64,000 nt of DNA from Uranotaenia lowii. Its lineage: Eukaryota > Arthropoda > Insecta > Diptera > Culicidae. The notes beneath the pieces were generated by a model. That model saw only the letters and a program-made list of their open reading frames with translations. It was not told the DNA's origin and did not search any database. Made by a program: the position numbers and the translations under genes. Shown here one piece after another: positions 56,551-64,000 of the stretch (the stretch's first letter is position 1; every line of letters starts with the position of its first letter). The DNA is taken from assembly GCF_029784155.1 (NCBI RefSeq), contig NC_073693.1:135955988-136019987 (forward strand), in the 5' to 3' direction.

Positions 56551-57847
56551 AAGGGTGATACGGTCAAAATTTTGTCAATATCAACTTGACATATTTCTTT
56601 CAATTTTGCATTTAAAAACCCTGAAAACCCCTCATTTTGAAGGTGTGTGTGTGTGTGTGTAGAATGTTGCTCCTATTTTGATTTTGGAATTCACTCTTCA
56701 GTTGTCAAAATGTCGTCCAAGGAAGAAGAGCAGCGTATTCAAAATTTTGCTCGCGCATCGTGAAAATCCGAACTACTCGCACGCTAAGCTGCGCTAAAAG
56801 TTGCCAAATCAACCGTTACAAATGTAATTAAAGTGTTTGGGGAACGTTTGTCGACAGCCAGGAAGTCTGGATCGGGAGAAATCGAAAACCGGAAGCCGCT
56901 GAGACGACAAAGAGAGTTGCCAGTAGTTTCAAGCGAAACCCTAACCTCTCTCTCCGAGATGCAGCAAATAAGCTGGGTGTATCGTCTACAACCGTGCATC
57001 AAGCCAAAAAACGAGCCGGACTATCGACTTACAAGAAGGTAGTGACTCCAAATCGCGATGATAAACAAAATACGACGGCCAAGGCGCGATCCCGGAGGCT
57101 GTACACGACGATGCTGATGAAGTTTGACTGCGCGGTAATTGACGACGAAACCTACGTCAAAGCCGACTTCAAGCAGCTTCCGGGACAGGAGTTTTATACG
57201 GCAAAAGGAAGGGGAAAGGTAACAGATATTTTCAAGCACATGAAACTGTCAAAGTTCGCGAAGAAATATCTGGTTTGGCAAGCCATCTGTACCTGTGGCT
57301 TGAAAAGCAGCATTTTCATAGCTTCCGGGACTGTCAACCAAGAAATTTACGTGAAAGAGTGTTTAAATAAACGTCTGCTGCCTTTCCTGAAGAAACACGG
57401 TTGTATCGTACTGTTTTGGCCGGATTTGGCATCTTGCCATTACGGTAAAAAGGCCATGGAGTGATACGCCGCCAACAACGTGCAGGTGGTTCCCAAGGAC
57501 AAGAACTCTCCCAACACGCCAGAGCTCTGCCCAATTGAGAAATACTGGGCTATTGTCAAGCGGAACCTAAAGAAGACCAAAAACTGTTAAGGACGAGCAG
57601 CAGTTCTGGGCAAACTGGCTTTCTGCGGCGAAGAAGGTGGACAAGGTTGCTGTACAAAATCTGATGGCAGGGGTTAAGCGTAAGACCCGGCAATTCGGAT
57701 TTGGAAAAGCGGAAGCCCAACTGAATATTTTTTCTGAATTTTATACTAATTAAACTTGAAAAATAAATTTTATTTGATTTTTTAAATAAACGATTTCACC
57801 GATTTACACACGTTTTCCCTTGATCAAATTTTGACCGTATCACCCTT
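56551..57847 (+). mobile_element. DD37E transposon, family 1 copy c
   Basis: The element is 1,297 bp with ends AAGGGTGATACGGTC (56551 on) and GACCGTATCACCCTT (to 57847), flanked by TA (56549-56550 and 57848-57849). A GT microsatellite of about nine repeats (56643-56660) lies between the left TIR and the start codon. The transposase is broken at several places. Confidence 0.93.
56709..57720 (+). pseudogene. DD37E transposase, multiply frameshifted (copy c)
   Basis: The ATG at 56709 opens MSSKEEEQRIQ, then a one-base insertion shifts the frame. A deletion in the HTH region, the short G-run at GSG/EIEN (as in copy a) and a later two-base deletion in the Lys-rich segment add shifts. The catalytic core is readable from 56994 to 57464: DDETYV, then FWPDLASCHY, with a TGA replacing the Trp in KAMEWYAA (57463-57465). 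The Glu of PIEKYWA follows in the same frame, 37 residues after the second Asp. The normal stop has mutated to CAA. Dead gene with intact TIRs. Confidence 0.9.
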
Positions 57848-58309
57848 TAAAAGTGCATTTTCTCAAAATAAGCTTTTATGCACTTGTATCCATTTGGCTC
57901 CAAGGCTCCAATATGACAGTGTTTGAAAATGAGATTAAAATTTTGTTGCATTTTACTACAGATAGGAGACGGAATTAAAAAAAATGCAGTGGTTGTACGG
58001 AAAATTGTTGGGATTCGTCTCATCGAAGCAATCAATGAGATAAATAGCAACACAAGCATGATGTTTGATTATCATGTGTAAATAACTAGTAAATGTAGCT
58101 ATGGTGATTCTTTAGTATGAAAGCAAGTTAGAAAAGTGAAATCAAGTATTCCAGGTTCTACTGCTTTCAAGTAGTTACGCAAGTCTCTCCATTCCACTGC
58201 CCAAGTGCTTCCTTCAACAGTTTATGGGCTCAGCACTAGAGGAAAGGAGGAGAAGAAGAATCGCTAGGAATCAACAGCGGCTAGGAGAGCCAGCGCCGAA
58301 GGAAGGACA
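57848..58309. other. Unique flank with segments repeated at 59.05-60.19 kb
   Basis: Pieces such as TCATCGAAGCAATCAATGAG (58020), TATGGTGATTCTTTAGTAT (58099) and CCACTGCCCAAGTGCTTCC (58196) recur at about 59072, 59898 and 60160. This points to a local segmental duplication around the GC-rich minisatellite. Confidence 0.55.
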
Positions 58310-58985
58310 ACAAGTCCAACGACCTAGGGAGGTTATCGAGGTAGGAACCAGAGCCACTGAAAGGTCGTCGGTGCAGAGCCAATATGGAGGTCGTTAAGCC
58401 GGGGCCACTGGTAGGTCGGCTATCCGGAGACCGAGGAAGATTGTCGGACCAGGAGCCAAAGTCGTCGATCTGGGAAGCCAGGTGGAGATTGACAATCCAG
58501 GAAACACGAGAGGTCGTCGGACATGTGCCATGGAAGGTCGTTTGGTCAGATCCTTCGAAGGTCGGCGAGTCGGGAGCCAGCGGAAGGTCGTCGTACCATA
58601 GGCAGGCGTCGGGCCAAAATGAGAACGTCTTGTCGAATTCAACAAGATCATCGGACCGGTGCCATGAAAGGTCGCTGGGTTGAGACAACGACGCAGCGGT
58701 CGGACCAGATCTACTGGTAGGTCGTCGTACAGAAAGACATGGAAGATTGGCTGGCCGGTATCATGGAACGTCGTCAAGTCAGGATTAAGCTTCGAGCAAG
58801 GGAGTCGAGACCATATATCAGTTGGAAGATCGTCGGATCGGAGCCAGGAAGAGGTCGTCGGATCAGGGATCATGGAAGGTCGTCGTACCTAGAGGCCAGT
58901 TAGAGGTCGTCGAGCCAGAAATCATGAAAGATCGACGGGCTGGAGACACTGGTAGATCGTCAAGCCGGATGCCAGAAGGTCCGTT
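58310..58985. repeat. GC-rich degenerate minisatellite (about 26-bp unit)
   Basis: Units near GGTCGTCGGACCAGGAGCCA plus about 6 bases repeat some 25 times with heavy divergence. Open frames on both strands here are satellite artefacts. The block is a sharp GC island in AT-rich surroundings. Confidence 0.85.
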
Positions 58986-59733
58986 TCGTGCATTGAAGAG
59001 GAGCCGCCGGATGCAGTTAGAAGACTGTGGAATGCGTGTGTTGAGGAGGAGTGTTGAGATTCTCAGAGCCTCGTCGAAGCAATCGATGCGATGAATAGCA
59101 ACAAACGCACGATGCAAGGAATATTTAAACAAAACAGTGCCGAGAGCCATATTGGATTTTTTTGTGACGTCACAAAAACGAATGTATCAAAATTTATATG
59201 CGAATGACAGAAATTTCAAAGAAAAACGCGTTTTTGAACGAAAATGGATTCAAATTTCATGTTTATTGTGTTGTAAGGCCTCTATTTCACTATGTTATGA
59301 AAGTTTATGTTTTTTTCTAATTTTATTAATGAATGCAATGACATTTTGAAGCTAAAACGTGTAAAAATAAAGAAAAAAAAATCATCTTTAAAAGGTCTTG
59401 TCTTTTTAAGTTTTCAACTGATTGTCATCATTTTTATCCAATCGGTTTACCATATTCAATTCTTATGTATAGAACAATTAACACCAATTAATGATTGTTA
59501 ACTTGATCTACTAAAATGCCTACAAATGATTGTGGTTTTGTATAAAAGATTGTGTTATGATTACTTCATTGTAATAATGATCTTTAACTGAACTGACTTG
59601 AACATTTTCATGGGAGACTTTGAACTAATTTCAAAGTTTTGCTAATTTGAGTAGGGAAAATCCACCATTTTTTCGGACTTCGATGGCCTATTTTATATTA
59701 AAAATAACTCAAAAGTCCAACTTTTTTGTACCG
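58986..59733. other. Intergenic, no gene seen
   Basis: It begins with a segment duplicated from 58.0 kb, then AT-rich DNA. Short frames at 59137-59501 have no support. Confidence 0.4.
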
Positions 59734-59901
59734 ATCTTGAAGAGCAAGAATCCTTCTAGAATAACTTGTTTTAAAAGTGGAAAATTTCCAGCAAATTCGC
59801 TAGTTAATGAATCTTGAATCTTGAAGAGCAAGAACCCTTCTAGAATAACTTGTTTTAAAAGTGGGAAATTTCCAGCAAATTCGCTTGTTAATGTAGGTAT
59901 G
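59734..59901. repeat. 84-bp tandem duplication
   Basis: ATCTTGAAGAGCAAGAATCC (59734) repeats as ATCTTGAAGAGCAAGAACCC (59818) with period 84 and only a few differences through CCAGCAAATTCGC. Confidence 0.9.
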
Positions 59902-61113
59902 GTGATTCTTTAGTATAAATGCAAGATAGAAATGTGAAATAAAGTTTTCTAGTTTTTACCACCAATAACAAAACAAGTCTCTATTTTCTACAAAGGACTG
60001 AAGCAAATGTCAAATCACATACAAACCGACCGTACTGACTTTTTGGAACCAGAACGTCAGTTCCCCTTTGATTCCAATGGAATTTTGGTACCAAAACGTC
60101 AGTGCGGTACTGAAATGTCAATTCGGAAATTTTCTTGTCTTTCAGCCCCTTGATTTTCTACTGCCCAAAGTGCTTCCAACAACAAAAACATTTTACACCC
60201 AAAGCGTTGGTATGAAGTAAGGTTGACAGAATTTTTCCAGCACGTATGCGGGCCGGAAAAATCCAGGCTATTTTATCTAAAAACCTTGCAAAATCCGAAC
60301 ACTTGATTTCAAAATTGCCAACCAAAATCCGAGCACATTTGGTCGAAACCTAGGAATTTCCATCAAAAATCAAGAAAAAAACTGGAAAAAATTGGCATCA
60401 AAATTTATGAGCCTTTCACGATTATGTCATGATTATTTTTATGAAACTTGCTAAAAAAATTTTGACGCATAAATAAACAAATTTCACAACACTGTATATT
60501 TTAAGAAGCTTGATTAGAGAATGATAATGAGAATAAACCGGGATAAATCCGGGCTTTTCCAATGAAATCCGGGGAACTTGCTCAAAAAGTTTCATTTTGG
60601 ACGCAAAAATAAAAAAAAATTTACAACACTTTTTGTTTTTTTTTTAAGTTTGATTTGAGAATGATAATGAGAATAAACCGGGCAAAATCCGGGCTTTTCC
60701 AATGAAATTCGGGTAGCCGGGCCAGACCGGACTTTTCCTAAACTTTATATTAAATATCCGGGCAAAACCGAGCATTCTGGCAACCTTGGTATAGAGTATT
60801 TGAACAAATGTGACAAATGCTAAGTTTGTAGGCAATATCATCAAGCCAATCTGTCGTAATAATGCTTTAACAGCATCATAAAATGTTAAAATTTTATCAT
60901 CGATAGCTCCGTATATAATGATAAAAAATGAGCCAAACGAAAAAAAACCTTGTTGCATTTATCTTAAAAAAAAATTAAAAAGGAGTTTTGTTTGAATTAT
61001 TTGAATTGGATTGATATTTTTAAGAAAATTTTACCAAGACAAACGTTTTCAAACGTTTCCAACATAAAAGAATTATAACAGAAACATGAACTCCGATATG
61101 TATTTTTTTAAGG
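59902..61113. other. Intergenic with about 140-bp tandem repeat at 60442-60715
   Basis: Two tandem units of about 130-145 bp share AACTTGCT, GACGCA, AATTTCACAACACT and GATAATGAGAATAAACCGGG, then ATCCGGGCTTTTCCAATGAA. CCGGG motifs continue to about 60780. No gene. The last part may be the 5' UTR of the RTE element. Confidence 0.55.
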
Positions 61114-64000
61114 ATGATAAAAGAACTTGAAGCAACGAATAACGAACAACAAATTTCGGATGGAAATCGGCAAAGACCCACGCGACGAAAAGGGACTAGC
61201 GATTGGAAACTTGGAACATGGAACTGCCGATCTCTAAATTTTGTGGGCAGTACCCACGTGCTCTCCAACGAATTGAAGAGCCGCAAATTCGACATCGTAG
61301 CGCTGCAGGAGGTATGCTGGAAGGGCTCCACGGTACGAACGTATCCAGATGGTCGTGCCATCTACCAGAGCTGCGGCAACACACACGAGCTTGGAACAGC
61401 TTTTATAGTGATGGGAAAGATGCAAAAGCGCGTGATCGGGTGGTGGCCGATCAACTCACGAATGTGCCGGTTGAGAATCAAGGGCCGGTTCTTCAACATC
61501 AGCATCATCAACGTGCACAGCCCTCACCTCGGAAGTACCGGTGACGACAAAGACGAATTCTACGCGCAGCTGGAGCGTGAATACGACCGTTGCCCAAAAT
61601 ATGATATCAAGATCGTCATCGGGGATTCCAATGCTCAGGTCGGCCAGGAGGAGGAATTTAAACCGACAATTGGAAGGTTCAGCGCGCACCAGCTGACCAA
61701 CGAAAACGGCCTCAGACTCATTGATTTCGCCGCCTCCAAACGAATGGCCGTACGTAGAACCTTTTTTCAGCACCGCCTCCCACACAAGTACACCTGGAGA
61801 TCACCGTACCAAACTCAATCACAGATCGACCACGTTTTGATCGACAGCCGGCACTTCTCAGACATCATCGACGTCAGATCCTGTCGGGGCGCCAACATCG
61901 AGTCGGACCATTATCTGATGATGGTGAAGATGCGCCCAAAACTCTCCGTAGTGAACAACACGCGAAACCGGCGCTCGCCTCGGTTAAATATCGCGCGACT
62001 GAAGCAACCTGAGGTCGCGGCAGACTACGCGCAATCGATCGAAGCAGCGCTGCCGGCAGAGGGCGAGCTTGACGAAGCCCCTCTCGAGGACTGTTGGGAT
62101 ACCATCAAAACAGCCATCAACAGTGCTGCGGAGAACGTCATCGGTTATGTGGAGCGATCTCGACGGAACGACTGGTTCGACGAGGAGTGTAGGAGGGTGA
62201 TGGACGAAGAGAATGCCGCGCGGGCGGCAGTAGTGCAAAGAGGCACCCGTCGAAATGTGGAAAATCACCGACAGCGGAAGAGGCAGCGAGTTCGACTTTT
62301 CCAGGAGAAAAAGCGCCGCCTGGAGGAGGAGGAGCTCGAGGAGCTGGAGCAGCTGCATCGTTCCCAAGAAACACGAAAGTTCTATCAGAAACTCAACGCA
62401 TCCCGCAAAGGCTTCGTGCCGCAAGCCGAAATGTGCCGGGATAAGGACGGGGGTATCCTGACGGACAATCGTGAGGTGATCAAAAGGTGGAAGCAGCACT
62501 TCGATGAACACCTGAACGGCGCACATGCAGGAGATCAAGACGGTGGGGGAAGGTACATCGCCGGCGTAGCCAACGACGAAGAGGAGCCACTCCCAACGAC
62601 GAGTGAAGTTAAGGAAGCCATTCGCCAGCTGAATAGAAACAAGTCGGCTGGGAAGGATGGCATCGCAGCTGAACTCATCAAAATGGGCCCGGACAGGTTG
62701 GCCGATTGCCTACACCGGTTGATAATCCGGATCTGGGACATAGAACAGCTACCGGAGGAGTGGAAGGAAGGGGTAATATGCCCCATCTACAAGAAGGGCG
62801 ACAAATTGGACTGTGAGAACTACCGAGCGATCACTGTCCTCAATGCCGCCTACAAAGTGTTGTCCCGAATCCTACTCCGCCGCCTCACGCCACAAGCAAA
62901 CAGATTCGTGGGAAGTCATCAGGCCGGCTTCATGGAGGGACGGTCTACGACGGACCAGATATTCACATTACGGCAAATCCTCCAAAAATGCCGTGAACAC
63001 CAAGTCCCTACGCATCATCTATTCATCGACTTCAAAGCCGCATACGACACGATCGACCGTAACGAGCTATGGAAAATCATGGACGAGAACGGCTTTTCCG
63101 AGAAGCTAATCAGACTGATCAAGGCGACGATGGATGGAACGCAGTGCTGTGTGCGGATTTCGGGTGAATTGTCGAGTTCATTCGAATCGCGCAGGGGGCT
63201 TCGACAAGGTGATGGTCTATCCTGCATGATGTTCAACGTGGCGCTAGAAGGTGTTATTCGACGAGCGGTGGGCGAAATGCGGGGCACGATTTTCAACAGA
63301 TCCAGTCAACTTATCTGCTTTGCCGATGACATTGATATAGTCGGCAGATCATCTGCGGCGGTGGAGGAGATCTACCGCAAACTGAAACGCGAAGCAGGAA
63401 GGATTGGGTTGATGATTAATACGTCCAAGACGAAGTACATGCTGGCCTGCGGATCCGAGACCGACCGAACCCGCTTGTCCAGTAATAACAAGGTCACGAT
63501 CGACGGCGACGAGCTGGAGATAGTCGAAGACTTTGTCTATCTCGGCTCACTGGTGACCGCAGACAATGACACCAGCCGTGAGATCCGGAGGCGAATTATC
63601 AGCGGAAGTCGTGCCTACTATGGACTCCACAAGCAACTGCGGTCGAGAAGACTTTGCCCTCGCACGAAGTGTAACCTGTATATGACGCTTATTAGACCGG
63701 TTGTTCTCTACGGGCACGAGACATGGATATTGCTCGAGGAGGACCTACGTACACTCGGGGTATTCGAGCGACGAGTGTTAAGAACCATCTTTGGCGGCGT
63801 ACAGGAGAACGGAGTGTGGAGGCGAAGGATGAACCACGAGCTCGCGCGACTCTACGGCGAACCCAGTATCCAGAAGGTGGTGAAAGCTGGCCGGATACGC
63901 TGGGCGGGACATGTTGCGAGAATGCCGGACGACTGTCCTGCAAAACAGGTGTTCGCTACGAATCCGGTAGGAACAAGACGAGCGGGGGCGCAACGAGCGA
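61114..64000 (+). CDS. RTE-clade (JAM1-like) retrotransposon polyprotein, open to window edge
   Basis: From ATG 61114 the frame is uninterrupted for 962 codons and runs off the window. The AP endonuclease comes first: GTWNCRS (Asn about 37), LQEVCWKG (Glu about 66), IGDSNAQVG (Asp about 171), QIDHVLID (Asp about 239) and ESDHYLM (Asp/His about 265-266). A charged Glu/Arg-rich linker follows (about 355-425). The RT core then shows SAGKDGIAAELI, FIDFKAAYDTID (Asp about 639), GLRQGDGLSC and CFADDIDIVG (Asp pair about 738-739). The C-terminal region shows YLGSLVTADND, VVLYGHETW and GHVARMPDDCP. All catalytic positions are conserved. It nicks DNA and reverse-transcribes its own RNA at the nick. 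Copies e and g are close broken relatives. The start follows an in-frame TGA at 61087-61089. Confidence 0.93.
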   Translation, partial: MIKELEATNNEQQISDGNRQRPTRRKGTSDWKLGTWNCRSLNFVGSTHVLSNELKSRKFDIVALQEVCWKGSTVRTYPDGRAIYQSCGNTHELGTAFIVMGKMQKRVIGWWPINSRMCRLRIKGRFFNISIINVHSPHLGSTGDDKDEFYAQLEREYDRCPKYDIKIVIGDSNAQVGQEEEFKPTIGRFSAHQLTNENGLRLIDFAASKRMAVRRTFFQHRLPHKYTWRSPYQTQSQIDHVLIDSRHFSDIIDVRSCRGANIESDHYLMMVKMRPKLSVVNNTRNRRSPRLNIARLKQPEVAADYAQSIEAALPAEGELDEAPLEDCWDTIKTAINSAAENVIGYVERSRRNDWFDEECRRVMDEENAARAAVVQRGTRRNVENHRQRKRQRVRLFQEKKRRLEEEELEELEQLHRSQETRKFYQKLNASRKGFVPQAEMCRDKDGGILTDNREVIKRWKQHFDEHLNGAHAGDQDGGGRYIAGVANDEEEPLPTTSEVKEAIRQLNRNKSAGKDGIAAELIKMGPDRLADCLHRLIIRIWDIEQLPEEWKEGVICPIYKKGDKLDCENYRAITVLNAAYKVLSRILLRRLTPQANRFVGSHQAGFMEGRSTTDQIFTLRQILQKCREHQVPTHHLFIDFKAAYDTIDRNELWKIMDENGFSEKLIRLIKATMDGTQCCVRISGELSSSFESRRGLRQGDGLSCMMFNVALEGVIRRAVGEMRGTIFNRSSQLICFADDIDIVGRSSAAVEEIYRKLKREAGRIGLMINTSKTKYMLACGSETDRTRLSSNNKVTIDGDELEIVEDFVYLGSLVTADNDTSREIRRRIISGSRAYYGLHKQLRSRRLCPRTKCNLYMTLIRPVVLYGHETWILLEEDLRTLGVFERRVLRTIFGGVQENGVWRRRMNHELARLYGEPSIQKVVKAGRIRWAGHVARMPDDCPAKQVFATNPVGTRRAGAQRA

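Noticed and set aside
58281..59150. Several 65-159 codon frames on both strands
   Set aside because: They lie in a degenerate GC-rich minisatellite and overlap in many frames.
61984..62538. 184-codon minus-strand frame
   Set aside because: Antisense shadow of the intact RTE frame on the plus strand, which carries all conserved motifs.

Overview
The window looks like a piece of a TE-rich, AT-rich insect genome, most likely a mosquito. The reasons are the DD37E (ITmD37E-type) IS630-Tc1-mariner transposases, RTE-clade (JAM1-like) non-LTR retrotransposons, tRNA-type SINEs, many TA-flanked MITEs, 60-110 bp introns with GTAAGT/CAG junctions, and an asparagine-repeat first exon. The species assignment is inference; no single-copy marker gene was recognised. 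There are no bacterial operons, CRISPR arrays, rRNA genes or functional tRNAs.

Layout. 1-7.6 kb: a truncated MITE, two tRNA-derived elements and bare AT-rich DNA. 7.6-16.1 kb: a dense run of DNA elements. It holds a DD37E copy with perfect 28-bp TIRs, two different MITEs that each carry an open frame crossing an intron-like segment, a MITE filled with a 7-bp minisatellite, and a 2.9-kb hAT-like element with an exact 8-bp target duplication. 16-19.6 kb: an array of a TTCGGTAAT motif, then a minus-strand first coding exon with poly-Asn. 19.6-23.6 kb: a second DD37E copy, a truncated RTE copy and an inverted MITE copy. 24-31.8 kb: mostly bare, with a candidate plus exon, a possible core promoter, two candidate minus-strand exons (one with a Psq-type HTH) and a third MITE copy holding a 60-bp retrotransposon stub. 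31.8-34.8 kb: a ~2.95-kb TIR element containing a SINE with a 20-bp target duplication and a 441-bp MITE. 36.5-37 kb: a small two-exon minus-strand gene start. 37.2-41.1 kb: a DD37E-type transposase interrupted near its C-terminus by a ~2.9-kb LINE. 41.7-43.5 kb: a second RTE copy. 44-45.4 kb: weak minus-strand gene candidates. 47.1-48 kb: another LINE fragment. 49.4-51.4 kb: a 9-bp minisatellite and a fifth DD37E-type pseudogene. 51.9-52.7 kb: a compact three-exon transcription unit. 53-57.8 kb: an inverted-repeat-flanked tRNA-like element, a MITE, a candidate coding exon and a third copy of the first DD37E family. 58.3-60.7 kb: a GC-rich minisatellite and local tandem duplications. 61.1-64 kb: a long, uninterrupted RTE-type endonuclease/reverse transcriptase frame that runs off the window.

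How the parts relate. Almost all coding capacity is mobile-element derived. The DD37E transposases are all broken, so any mobilisation would need a copy elsewhere. The RTE frame at the right edge is the only element gene here that looks intact, and it has two close, broken relatives in the window. Host-gene evidence is limited to isolated exons with good splice sites; all are hypothetical and unnamed.
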